From assembly GCA_039545355.1 (NCBI GenBank), contig BCJJ01000002.1, positions 1,831,518 to 1,895,517 on the forward strand: 64,000 nucleotides of DNA. The letters are read 5' to 3'. The first letter of the stretch is position 1; every line of letters starts with the position of its first letter. This document shows, one piece after another, positions 12,238-24,480 of the stretch. The notes below the pieces were generated by a model. It saw only the letters and a program-made list of their open reading frames with translations. It had not been told where the DNA came from and ran no database searches. The translations under genes were made by a program, and so were the position numbers. Source of the stretch: Trichosporon coremiiforme (taxonomy: Eukaryota > Basidiomycota > Tremellomycetes > Trichosporonales > Trichosporonaceae).

Positions 12238-15200
12238 GGCAACGGAGCCGCCAGCCGCGGCTGTTCTTTCGGGACGGAGCTGCATCTCGGCGACTCACCC
12301 TACGGCAGAACTTGTAATCATGCAAGCAATTACATGAGAGATACGGCAAAATCAGCGCTTGCACCGCGGTGTAACACAGCCAGATGCGCTCTATCTCATG
12401 AGATTAAGTCCTACCGAGATGCTGGTGACTGACACAAACGCCGTGATTGTGGGTGGGCTCGTGTCGCATGGCGAACACCGCACCATGCCATGTGCCAGTT
12501 GCTCCGACCGTCCAGTGCCACAGTTGCACCGCGCGCCGAAATGCATGAACGCCGCGCCATCCTGGAATGTCTGGAACAAGTGGAACAAAATGGCGGGAGG
12601 CGAACAACGTCCGGAGCGCTGTATGGCTGTTCGCCGAACATGCGAGGATCGTAGATTGCGCAGGTCAGTCACAAGCGACCAGACTGTCACCTAGCCGGGC
12701 ATCTGCAACAACTCGCGAGCAATAGGGAGCGCGAGACCGATGGCCGCGTCGCCGCATCGCCGCGTGTGCTCGTTCTCTTGGGGTCAGAGAACTGCGGAAG
12801 AATCGTTTACGTTTAACGGAGGTGACAATCGTACTGCCGTTCCACTGTCCTGGTCCTGGATAATTCCACTGAGATCTGAATTGACGTAACGCTTGGTGCG
12901 ATCCTAATGCTGCGCCCTTTGCTGAATGCGCTGAAGGCCATTCTGTCGTCGTTAATTATGTTTTCTAAGTCCCCGCATCCCCAGCGAGTATCTATCCCGC
13001 GCAGCTCTGCGTGTTGCCGGGCACTGATTGGCCCCGATGTTGCCCGCACCGCGCCTCTGGTCGTTGCCTCCTTCCATGAGTCAGACGAAGTACTTTTGCG
13101 TGGAACTGCGGGAAACTACCGCGCGCGGATTCCAGTATGGCCACCTCTCTCACGTCGCATGGGCTACACAGGGAGCAGAGAAGACGCAGATAGACGACAA
13201 GCGACAGTCTGATTTACGACGAGCGCGGTCGCTATATCCTTCAATCGGCTTGCTCGCTTCCGACTTCCGACTCCAGACTATACGTCACGAGAAATTAAGA
13301 CCTGAGACTCACGCCGATCGCCCCCCCGACCCCAGCGCTGGCGCACATCGCGCACGCCGCTGGATCGACGGGATCGCCCTTGGCTCCAAAGCTATGGCTG
13401 CTGAGAGTGTCTTCCTCCGTTCGTAATCATTAACTGTTTTGAGGCAAAGCAATGAAAGTGCCAACAACCGCGGACACTAGCTCAGCGTACTGGCGTATCT
13501 ATTCCTGCATTCGTACATAGGCACGACAGGCATAACGGATGTCCGCGACCCGAAAGCTGTCTGTCCCCCGCTGGATACCGCCCGCATTCGGTCTTGTATG
13601 TTTCGGTTTTGCTTTTGAGGTGGAGCGTTCGGAGAAGGCGGCCGAAAGGGGGCATGGGACCGCGATGACCGACGTCCCATTTCGGGAAACCTGCAGAGTA
13701 CCGAATACGATGGCCGATGGTGTCTCAGCAGCGTGAGCTCCGACTCCACTCCTCGGACAGCGGACCGGCCGCCCGCGTTCCTGCTGCACCTCTGTCGGCC
13801 GGACATGCACAAAGTGCCCTCAGCGCATATAGGCGGCAACCGCTCTCGTGATATTCGCGAGAATTGCCTCGGAGTTATGCAAAGCGCCTATTGCTTCTCC
13901 TTGTGACCGTGTGGAGTCAGCTCGAGTCGGCAAAGGTGCGGATAGTGCGGCCATGGGTTCGGGGATGCGGAGCGGCCCATGACCCGCTGGACACTCGGCG
14001 GCTCTACTTGTTCTGGACGTGCGCTGCGCTACTGTGTCAATTGCAGCACATGGGCCAGTTCTCCGGTGACACACGGCCAGGGCTGATCGCAGCGCCGACG
14101 AGTGCCACAGACCCAGTGGGCGTGAGTCCGACTGACATCTGATGTCAGTATGCGCCATCGCGCGTTCCATGTGCATGACACTGTTCTCTCACACTGCAGG
14201 GCACCGATTCAAATCTAGGACTGGTGTGCTTCCTGAATCCTGGTCCGTGAGGGCGCATGAGGGTTGATGGTCGATTGGCGCCATCGGACATTGAACAGAC
14301 CTCTCAGTACCCTGCTAATCTCGTGAATGGGCTGCGGTGCGGCGCCGAGTTACCCATCCCCTGCGAATACTCAGCGATCCGGATGCCGTCGTGGACCGCC
14401 GAGCCGCAAGCCGCCATCCGCGAGCCGCGCAAGCCGGCCAATTTCTCCGCCCACCCTCGCCGCGGAGTCGGCCGCAATTGACCCCATTTGCTGTTCGACG
14501 AATCAGCGCCGATCCGCGGATCGCCCGATGCCGCCCAATGCAGGTACGCAGGCCAAGCACCGAGTTATCTCGCCCGGGCCCACCCCCGCACCGAGGCCAG
14601 CCTGACAGTAGGCGGCGCGCCTGACGCGAGCATGGGTGGGCGGCCCAAGCCTGTTCGGTACCTCGCGTCCAGCCTTCACGTCCTGCAGCGGCGTCGGGAG
14701 CGGTGGGGCGGACACGTACACAGTACAAGCATATGTGGGTCCACTCGGTAGAAGTTCTGTCGTCGTCGCCGTCGCCGCCAAGACTGGGCGGAGTGCGACG
14801 CCGTAAAGAACAAGGACGCCGGTATACCGGCACCCTACACCGGCCCTGGGCCCTGTGCCGTCAGCCCTCGACTGCCTCCGCCCTTGATATCTGTGCGCGG
14901 CGCCCGTGCTTATGATCCGAGATTATTGCGCAGCCTATCACTCGCACCCCCGTGCGATATCATTATTATCCGCCGGCTCCTGGGAGCCAGTCAGAAAGGG
15001 CGTACAACCAGCGAGCACGAAGCTGAAGAAGTTCGCCCTCTACCTGGGCGGAGCATAACACCTGCATGTCAGTAACCTTCCAAATCGGTAATCGGTGCAT
15101 GGCATAACACGCGGCGTTATGATCAGTGTCTCCGTGCGCTTGAACTCGACAGGCTAGAGTAAACCGGTACGGTAGCTCCGACCCGACGTAAGCCAAGCGT

Positions 15201-16660
15201 GACAAGCACCACTGGTGCGCTTTCAAGTCGGCGACGGCAAATTTGCCGGTCTTGGATCTTGCGAGGTGTTGCACGTCGTAAGAGACGAGTGGTGACGGAG
15301 CTGCGGCGGCGTGCGGCGCGCGGAATGCGCATTTCGCCCTTGCGTACCTGCGGTTCATCGACTGCAGATTAATTAACGCTGCCTTGGACTCCGTGACGTG
15401 TGTAAGCATTGGGGCTGACGCCAAGGCCGCCGCATGCCATAGTTGTCTCACCTGGCCTGTGTTGCATGCATGATGCACGATCGTGGCAAGCATGGGTCAT
15501 GCGGTCGCCTGATCTGTTGGTCGACAACAGCCGATGGGTGGAGTCGGTGACACCTCGCATTTGCGCCCGCTGACCCATGGCGAGGCCGAACATGTGTCTG
15601 CCCCCTTCGGCCTAAGGGCGAGTCCATGTTCGCGGGGTTCTGCGGCACGGCCCTCAGGCCCAAGTTATGATAGAGCCCAGGAGACGTGCAAGGGAGTCAA
15701 CATAAGATTCCAGCATTCCGCAGAGTATAGCCTACTCCGGCCCAGATGGCCCAGATGGCCCTGCAGGCGGCCCTCGGCCCTGCAAGCTCAGTGCGCAGAA
15801 GCACCGTTGCGCTCGCTGGTAGTAACCCTCCTTCCCCTTTCGGACGGCCGCTCGCGCCCCGTCTGTCCCTCGCCCGCTCTGGTCCCACCCGTCGAACTGC
15901 ATACAACCTGTCCACCGCCGAACCCGAGTATGCAAGCCATGCAGACATGCGCGAGCTGGTGAGCCACCGGTGCGCCGTTCGCTCCAGATTAAAGCCCCCC
16001 TTTGGTGACCTTCCACACCCTGTGCTCACCCTTCAACCTCCGTTCCACGCCCCTCGTCGTACCCTTCGGGCGCCCTTTCGGCCGCCCCACTATTCCATCA
16101 TGCTTGCTCCTGTCCTGGACCCAAATGGACGGACGTCTGACGCAGCTCGCACGTTCAACCGTCGAGCCCACTATCCACCGCCTTCGGCGGCCCTGGTGTG
16201 TGCCTGGTATAAACATCCGAGACCGGCGTACCGCCGGTTCTGTCTGCCACTTGGTCCGTCTCCACTCACCAGGTCCAAGGGCCGAGGCGGCAGACTGCTC
16301 CATGTCCATCAGTAGTGTCGGCGTGCGGATTGCAAACTTTGATGCGACCTGCGATGAGTCATACCCACAGGGCAATGGAATCTGTGCAATGCATAACGTC
16401 TGTCTGAACGTACTTCGTATGCAGGGTTGGAAAAGCCTCAACAATGCTGTCAACGCCACCCAGGGTGACAGGTCAGGATCGCTTGAGCCTCTGGTTCCAA
16501 GAGTGACTCAGCGGCGTTGGAGGACGTAACACCAGAAGCCCAAAATGATTGATATGTCCCCGAAGTAATAATCAATGGTGACCGTGGAAAATGTGCCAAT
16601 GCAGTGGGGAGTGGGAGAATGGATGTTCGGCGAGCCGTGGGCCGACCCGTTGCACGCTCG
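12238..16660. other. 4.4-kb gene-free tract between VPS15 and the homeobox gene
   Basis: No open frame here shows a recognisable domain, a consistent chain of short introns, or the codon bias of neighbouring genes. The interval would hold the 3' ends of both flanking genes, which converge on it. I see a few short direct repeats, for example around 15740-15785, and one small hairpin at 15587-15632. I find no tRNA, no transposase-like reading frame and no long repeat. Non-coding RNAs or regulatory DNA remain possible. Confidence 0.6.
15587..15632. repeat. Short inverted repeat (hairpin) in gene-free DNA
   Basis: CGAACATG at 15587-15594 is the exact reverse complement of CATGTTCG at 15625-15632. 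Inside it lies a second short complementary pair, GCCC and GGGC. A stem-loop is possible, but eight base pairs is within chance for this length of DNA. No function is assigned. Confidence 0.4.
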
Positions 16661-18620
16661 CTAGTGCAGCAAGGAGCTCAGTCTTGGTAGTCTGGGCGGG
16701 GACGTGGTATCATCCGTACGCTTTGGGTCGTGCGGATGAGTTTCACGTGAGTGCGGCGGGGGTGGGCCTCCTAGTCCCGGCGAAGAGGGATGATGCGGTC
16801 GAGGAGCCGCCGAGTGCGCGTATGGAGAAGCGTGCCGTCCTTGGAGGTCCTGATGAGTTGCCCCACTTGCCTCTCTGCTGCCATCGCCCATGTAGGAAGG
16901 AGGGATGCGCCTGTCACGGGCGTCCCGTTCCAATGGCCGGTCGATAGCTAGGGCAGTGAGTGAAGGAGGCAAGTATGAATGGGCCCGCTGTCGGCCAGGC
17001 GCCGGACTCGAGGTCGAGTGATGCGATCGGTGAAGACCGTCCATTGAGGAGGGCCGAGACTCAGAGCCATAGTAGAAAGGATGCCGCGCACCCCCCCGAA
17101 CCCCGGGGGAGGCAGTTCTCTCAGATGAAACGATCATACCATGCTCACCGGGTAGCCACGGAGGATGTGATTGAGAGTCGCGGCCGGAGAAATGAGATTG
17201 AGGAGGCAGAGGGGGCGGGGGGTAAGAATGATGAGGTGAGAGTGTCGGCCTCGGCGGATGCTGCCAGAGATCCTCGCGCTGGCCGGGCGGTGGTCCAGGG
17301 TAGTAGTAACCTCGAGGACGAGAGGAGAGGCTATCCTCACGCTCAATGGTAGGCTCCCGAACGAACTCCCGTCCTCGCTCGACCGCTCGCTCTTTGTCCA
17401 GCGTCCCGCGTTCATAATCACGCTCCGGTTCGCGTTCACGGGTTAACAGATGACTGCTTCGCCATCGCTGAGCATTAAGCTCCGGCCATCCTTGACGAGG
17501 ATGCTCGTCGTGATGTGCCGCCCCGTATCCGTGATTCACATGAACTCCGTCCGGAGACCGATGATCGAACCCGTTATGTGGAAGAGGGCCAGGAAATCCA
17601 GGCTGTCGAGAGGGCGAGGGCGTGTAAGGTCGGTAGTCCTCGCTGTCTGCCCAGTGTCCAGGAGGTGGTCCCCGGTTCCAGCCGTGAGGAAGTTCTGCCG
17701 TTCTTGCCGCCGCAAAGTACGGAGAGGAAGCAACAGGGGCGGCATTAGCGGCATCCGTTTCCCGCTCGCGACGACGCTTCTGTCTTTGATTCTGCAACTG
17801 TTAGAATGACCAAACTTATGAGCGTACCTGGAACCAAACTTGAACTTGTCGAGGGGTAAGACCGATTTCCCGAGCAAGTGCTTCACGCTCAGCCGTGGCC
17901 GGAAAGATCGTCTACGAGGTCGTTAGCTTTCATCGTGCACCCTTTTGTCGTGCTTACTCTGTCCCACAGGCGGCTCAGCGCTTGCCACTGATTACGAGAC
18001 ATCAGCATGCGCGTCCGGCGCTTGTGGGGTGATCTTGGCCGACTCGTCGGCTCAGACATTGAGGACATCGTGGCTTCTACGTCCTCCGGTGGTTGATATC
18101 GATCGGGCTCCCCTCGTGTTCCTCGCAGACTGCGATCTCCGTCTTGGTGATACGATTGCGGATCATCTGACTTGGCTGAGTCCTCGAAACCCTCGGAGTC
18201 TGCCGATCCGCGGGGCAGCCTGGCCGCATCGGCAGTTGCAGGCCGCACATTCGCACTTATACTTCGAAATGGTGGAGATGATGAGCGCGGCCTGACTGCG
18301 GAGCCAGCTTGTTGTACGGGCGACGTGCTTCTTCTGTCAGCACGGCCGCGCTCATAACGAATCGGCAAGTCCCTCGATCGCAATGAGCCAGCCGTTTTCG
18401 AATAGTAGTGTGGCGGGCGGGAGGAAGACTCTGATCTCCCAAGCCTCGAACTGGTGGTGAGGGATGGAGGACCGTGTTCTGTTGATGAGTTGTCCCTCGA
18501 CACGTTCAGATCTTGGGAGAGCCGGCGTGGTGAAAAGCGGTACGAAGTTGAGCTCGATGATTGGTGAGATGGTCGATCTGATGCCGGCAATCGTGATGAG
18601 TCGCCAGGTCGACCGCCCAT
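16661..18620 (-). CDS. Homeobox (homeodomain) transcription factor
   Basis: Three exons give about 625 aa. The homeodomain lies near residues 200-259: KRRTRMLMSRNQWQALSRL at its start, EREALAREIGLTPRQVQVWF in helices 2-3, then QNQRQKRRRE with the DNA-contacting W48, F49, Q50 and N51. One intron splits WFQ from N, a position known in other homeobox genes. Both introns are short (about 45 and 35 nt) with CTAAC-type branch sites. The flanks are disordered: Ser/Arg-rich before the domain, Pro/His/Gly-rich after it. It is presumably a nuclear sequence-specific regulator. The domain is TALE-unlike, with no three-residue loop extension. It does not look like an obvious HD1/HD2 mating factor: no partner homeobox gene lies beside it. 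Target genes cannot be inferred. Large gene-free tracts flank it on both sides. Confidence 0.9.
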
Positions 18621-18799
18621 CTTAGTCGTGACTGGGAGAGATGAGCGAAAGCTTTACAGCTGTCAGAGGATAGACCAACAACAACCGTTGCGTGTTCTAA
18701 ACTCCAATCAGACGTTGCTATTGTTAGGCTCAGCGCTTGCTGACTGAAGGGAGGTGGTCTGCTTCGACGAGGGACCTGAGCTCCTGTGATGGGGGCCAG

Positions 18800-19280
18800 C
18801 CTAGGGGGGACGGCAAAAGTTGATATGACGCGAGGGCGTCGAAACCGGCGCGTATGATAAACGTCGCTCTATCGCTAGTCGATCAGAACTGCAGGCTCGG
18901 CAGAAACTGTATCCACATTTATGTGGAGAGGGGCGTCTCAATGTCGGTACCCTGTGGGCGCGGCGGCCAGGTAGGCGCAGGGATGTCTGAGAGCGCAAAG
19001 GGTCGGCAAGGGTGGAGGTCGGTTGGCGCAGACGGGCGCAGGATAAAACTTGATGTGAAGAAGGGAGCAGGGATCCAGAATAACCGACAGCTGGAGTAAG
19101 CATGTTAAGCCTCGTGTCGAAGTGGGAAAGGATATCGTGGGGCTGCGCGAGACATGGAGGAGAGGGAGTAGTTGCAACAATACAAATCGTGAGGCAGGAT
19201 GGAAAAGTAAGTGAGGCCCAGAATAGTAAGGGTGGGGGGTTGAGGGGGTGACAGTCCTATGGGCCAATTGTGCCGACTGG
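18800..19280 (-). promoter_or_regulatory. CT-rich leader/promoter block of the homeobox gene
   Basis: Read on the minus strand, this stretch is rich in C and T runs, with pieces such as CCCTCAACCCCCCACCC, and contrasts with its surroundings. It lies 180-660 bp before the homeobox start codon. CT blocks near transcription starts are common in basidiomycete yeasts, so it is probably core promoter, 5' untranslated exon, or both. No transcript evidence is available here. Confidence 0.45.
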
Positions 19281-20141
19281 TACCAATCCAGGCGCCACGG
19301 TGAGCCGAATAGGACAAACTTGAAGGGGGTTCAGAGTGACGGTCATGGTTTCAATCACACAAGCCGTCACACCAATCCATGGCGCTCTGGAATGAGGCTG
19401 AGACGCAAGGCCGTATCGAGAGGTGTACCAGGAGCCGTGTCTCGCGCAGCAATAGCCATCGAAATACACACCTCACACAACCCAGAGCAAGTCTGGAGAC
19501 GAGCGGAGAACAAGCGGGGTGGAGGCGGGGTGGAGGCCTCCAGGATAGTCTGTGGAGTTGTTCCTGGCGGGGATGTTTGTGAGTGATGCCTTGGTATCAG
19601 TGCCCGCCCGCACACATGGTCCAATTACGAACAATTAGCAATACCCCGACCCTTGCTGTGGAAGCCCGCCGGCTAGGTCTGCGAAGTCAGCAACACCCTC
19701 CGGCGGACGGACTGTACACACCTCGAGCTTTCTTGAAGAAGTGATCAGCGCAAAGGTCGCAGTTTTGTCGACTGAGTGTCCGGCAACTGACGAATGCAGG
19801 AGGACGAAGAGGGGTGAGAGGTCGTCGGTACTTATCTCTGGACGTGACAGTTTCGAAATATGGCTGAGGGAACGCTGGCAACCACGGAGATAGGAAAGAG
19901 GGGGAAACTGTAGCGACGTTGTCATGGAACCTGCGACGGCTATTCAGCAAAGCCACTTTTCACCTGAATCTCAGCGAGGTGATGTTTGAATGACAGCCGA
20001 TGTGCCGGACGCGGGGGATCGGCCGCAGGCTGCAGGGACAGCTGAAGAGCTGGAGGACTGGACAGGGACATGATGGAGGTCATACAGGAACGCATTTACT
20101 GGTAACCGCGGCTAATGGAGTAACTGATGTGGTGGGGCTCA

Positions 20142-20218
20142 TTGGGCGGCGGGCGCGGCGGGCACGGCGGGCACGGCGGGCACGGCGGGGGCGGTGGGGG
20201 CGGTGGGGCCGGTGGGGC
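20142..20218. repeat. G-rich minisatellite (GGGCACGGC-type units)
   Basis: About 75 bp of tandem, slightly varying units: several copies of GGGCACGGC grade into GGGGGCGGT. The plus strand holds many runs of three or more G within 75 bp, so G-quadruplex formation is plausible. It lies in gene-free DNA, 1.5 kb upstream of the homeobox start. Confidence 0.8.
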
Positions 20219-23200
20219 TTTAGCGCCTTTGGCTCGTCGATATGTGACAAACAGCGTCGATGATTCACGATGGCCAGCCTCAGGGTGAATCAAACTCGTT
20301 GTTCCGACAACCTTCGCTTGACGGAGCAACACAGCACTGGCGCGAACTCGTGTCGCCCTAGTCTGGACTGTGCAATTCACACTTGTTATTGCCGCCGAGA
20401 CCAGACCACGATCAATCTAGGGGGCGGGTCTGACGTGGATCACGAAGTTCAATGCTCGCTCTCACCGTCTGGTGCCATCTGATGTCTCTGGCCGGATCTG
20501 AGGTCATCAGACACACCCAACGGCTGTGGCGTAGACCCTTCGCAGCATCTCGTAACCTAACAGCCGTGGCTAACGGCTAAACTCTTGTTCCCCTAGCCGT
20601 GGCAGCACCAACCTGCGAATATTTTCGGCTCTAGAGGGCGCAAGCATCATCACATCTTGGGGTTGTGTACTCTTGGCCACATCGGACTTACTCTCGTTGG
20701 ACTGTGTACGGCAAGTGCGTATCCTTGATTAATTATAATGAAATCTTGAATGAATTAATTAGCTGGTCTGTCATAGTATCTCTTGGTTCAGTGAATCGGA
20801 CACGCGGAGCTGTGCGGTGAGCACAGAACTGTTGTCTGCGTGGCATTGCGGTAGTGGGTTCTGTGATTGCCGTTAACGGGAAATACGCTGCAGTGCCAGG
20901 CCCCCGATTCCAAGCATTGACTTCCGAGTGCAGACGGATAGATCAGCAGGGACGCAAACTTATGCTGGGTGCATATCGAAGCATTCAATGGAGGCTCTGC
21001 GCAGATGTAGAGGCGAACATGAGGCCGCCTGCAGTCAGCTGCCAAGCGAAGGGTGGCTCAGCCCCCTGCGAAGAAGACATGCTCGCTTAGGGGAGGGCAG
21101 CGGTTTGTCAGAGGTTCGAGATCGTATCTCACACAGTCAGCGCTGTACCTACGATCCCTGATCTCTGGCAGTCCCATGTCACACTGTGCCACCCCGATGA
21201 GCTTAGTCGAACTTCCAATATGCTGCGCAGAGCTGGAGTGGGTGCTGTTTCAAGTTCCTGCGGCTACCGTCCTAGAAGACTTTGGTGACTCGTGGGGCGC
21301 ATGGTTGTGGAGCCAGTGGTAGCCCCACTGGAATGCAGGTGTTGTTGAACGGCCTACGAAGCTCAGGATTGAGGGAGCCTCTAGCGGGAGTCCGCAGAAG
21401 TAGTGCACAGCATCCACAGAGCAGACTGGCGAACGGACACTAGAGTTTGACGTAGTGAAAGGGAACCGACGATCGCCCAACGGTTGCAGTTCGCGATTAC
21501 CCGTTTAGCGTTTCTTCCTCCCGAAAGTTCCCGTCAGATCCGTTGAGCCGCGATCCACACGGATCGATCCGATTAATCCTGTTGCTGAACGAAGACTCCA
21601 AGCAACTCTTTCACTTGTGGCCGACAATGAAGATGGGCTTCATGGTGCTGCGCCAAAGTGTGGCAGCCTCGATTTGAACAGGGTAATCTTGGAATTAGCT
21701 CGCATCTCGGAGACAGAGTCTGATTAGGCGTGAATTGAGTGAGTCAAGAGCCGAACGGGCTAACACACGAAGTCGTCTCAAAGACGATTAAGGCGACGAA
21801 CAGGAGATCTGAGGAGGGGTAATGATGGGGAAAGAGCAACGTCAAGTGTGAGTAAACGGTGAGTGATTGGAAAGCGTGGGGAGGCGAGTAAGCTCGCAGG
21901 GAAAGCGCCAGCGCTCGAGTCATGAAGGGCATACAGGGCTCGGTCTATGGTCTAATCCTGGGCCAGGTCTAGCTTCTGCCCCTACATAGCCCGTCGGCTG
22001 TCGGGAGGCGCCCATAGTGTGCCATGCGTATTATGGGCATCAAGGAGGGGAGGTTGAGCGATGAGGGAATGCGCTCCGCACGCGGTCTCCGTTGCCGTTG
22101 ATAGACAAGGGTTTGAGGCGGGATGCGCGCGGGCGGGGGCGTGGCGACGGAGGGATGAGTGTGACACAGGACGAGTTGTCGTGCGCTACTTTCGCCGTCG
22201 TCGTCGACGCCCTACACATTCTATACGCGGCCGCCGAGTGTTCCCGAGTGACTAGCCTTTACGCTGTGTGTGCACCCCTCCTTTGAGACAGAACGGATGT
22301 CACCGCCCCCGATCCAAACCATCAAACGGCCTTTGGGACGCAAGGGTTGCGTGCGACATGACCCGGCGCGATCCGACCTTCCGCGACAACGTCCACACAG
22401 CCGTCCGCTCTATCAGCCAAGTGAGCCAACCGAGATATTCAGCACAGAAGGGTAGTGCTTCAAATCACCCACTGATCTAACGGGCAAACAAAGACAGGCC
22501 TGCGGAATTGCGAGTGCGAAGTCCATTGTGTAGCCAACAAGTACATCAGACCGACCGTCGGACTACGTTGCCAACCAAAACCCCGCCTTACACACATTTG
22601 GTCTTCACTCAGCAACTCCACGGGCACCGGTTACTAACCTCAGGCTATCACTCGCGGCAGATACAAACACCGGGACCTCCGACGACCTAAATCACAGAAT
22701 TTGTATTTGTTAATAATTACCTTTGATGTGTCAGTGGCTCACGGTTTAGCTTTCCTCCGGCATGGGGAGCGCAGGACAGGGTCACTATGGGGCGGTTTGC
22801 ACCAAGTTCGGGCTCACTCGATCAGCTTGAGTAAGTTCTCGGTTTTCTAATCACAGTACACGGGACGGAAAGTGAAAGTGGAGGACGTCTGACGGCAATG
22901 GGTATGGCTCGGGGACGCGGAGTCGGCGGGGTTTGGTGAGGCAGGCAGTAATGGAGCAGGGACGTCCCGTCACAGCACACGCTAGCGTACAGCTGTGTCG
23001 ACTGCGCTCTCGGCGGCGCATGACTTCACCTTGTCGCGCAATGCAGAGCGGAGCCTGCAAGATCATGTGCCAGACATGACTCCGAAGACAGTTGTCTGCG
23101 CCGTCGCCGGCACCAATGGCTGGGAACGCCACGAGCCGCGGGCGTTTGCAGAGCGGTCTCCGCGGGCTCGCAACGTCTCAGCATGGCCGTCTACCCCGCT

Positions 23201-24480
23201 ACAGTTCCTCCCAGTTAACACCGGAATGCGTACCTCTCTGCGGAGGTTTCACCTCGACGCCGAAAGTCGTCTTGACGTTGATAACCTGGCGTCAGAGCAC
23301 TGCTCAGCGAGATCTTATTAGAGCACGACGCAAGAGGAGGCATCGCATACCCCCTCCTACGTATGCACAGGGCGCTAGTCGTTCCTCGGCACAATGTTCC
23401 CTCTCTCTTGTTCATGGAATCCTCTTGTTTGCGTCCTCCTCGGTCTACCTCTGCGGTTCTCGCAAAGACAGACCAAAGTACTTCACACCTGGATCGCGAT
23501 CGGGGAAAAAGCGTTAGCCCGAGCGGGCATATGTAGTCCCGAGTCCCCAACAACTCGGAGTGCGCAGCATAAGAACGGGGTGTACCACATGCCCCGTCTT
23601 GTTTAGCGAGACCGCGAGACCGGAGTTGCGGCCTCGCTATCCCGTCGCGCCAGTCGCTTACCCCGTCTACCCCGCCAAAGCGTCAAGGCGCCAATGTCAC
23701 GAACTGCTAACATCCGCTTCGTGTTCTGTAGCTCAGCGTCGGAGTCGCACACCCTTATGTGCCACTCGTACCCTCCCTGCGCTAATTGCCCAACCCCTGT
23801 GGGTCCTGTTCCGGCCCTGTCGCATTCACCGCGTTCATTCTCCGACGAAGGAGCAGACGACACAGAAGGGCACTGGCGAGCCAGGGTGATGGCCGAAACG
23901 AGAGGGGAGTTGCTAATCTTGGTTCCGCATCGATGCTCTCATTACATCATCCCTTACGACTTGCTTCCCATGCGCTGCGCACGAACCCACATGCACCCCA
24001 AGAGTCGTATACTGCGTATCTATCTCCTCACGCTACTGTCGGCATGTCTCCTTTTGAAGTGATGCGAAGGGGCAGCCTGACGTCGAGCCTGCCAATTGCG
24101 TTTAGGCAGAACCTCCGGGTCCTGCAGAGGCCACTCTCCTTTGGACAGGACGCTGCTTGGCTGGGCCACAACTCCGGAACAGTGCCAGTCAGTCGGGATC
24201 AAGTGCAGCAGGGCTCGAGCTGAGAAATCAATCGTGCATGTCACGGATTCACAGTGAAGAGTACAGATGCCCAACAGTAACATGCAGGATGGTGGTCGCC
24301 GAGAGTGGAAATGAATGAAAACACGGGGAGATGAAAGGGTGTGTGTGATGTTGCGTGTAGAGGATGTGATGCGGATTGCGAATTGCGGGAAAGTCTTGGT
24401 CGATTACTGTCTCTTGTTCTGCCGCTCGACTTCCGCTGCGCGTGTAGCGTGCGTAGAGTTGAGCTCAGCGTGCTCTGGTC

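Larger units (their letters stand above)
18621..24480. other. 5.9-kb gene-free tract upstream of the homeobox gene
   Basis: No convincing coding region was found on either strand. The part nearest the homeobox start (about 18800-19280) is CT-rich on the gene's sense strand and may be leader or promoter. A G-rich minisatellite sits at 20142-20218, and AT-rich patches at about 20730-20765 and 22685-22720 break the GC-rich background. The right end should hold the 3' region of the Red1-like gene, which is transcribed toward this tract. Confidence 0.55.

Noticed and set aside
14200..14225. Second B-box-like motif GATTCAAATCT
   Set aside because: No cloverleaf can be formed around it.
12359..16529. 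Numerous open frames of 60-190 codons on both strands in the tract after VPS15
   Set aside because: They overlap each other in all frames, have no recognisable domain, and cannot be chained with the short-intron pattern that marks true genes here.
21090..21130. B-box-like GGTTCGAGATC suggesting a tRNA or SINE
   Set aside because: No matching A box, acceptor stem or anticodon arm could be built upstream of it.
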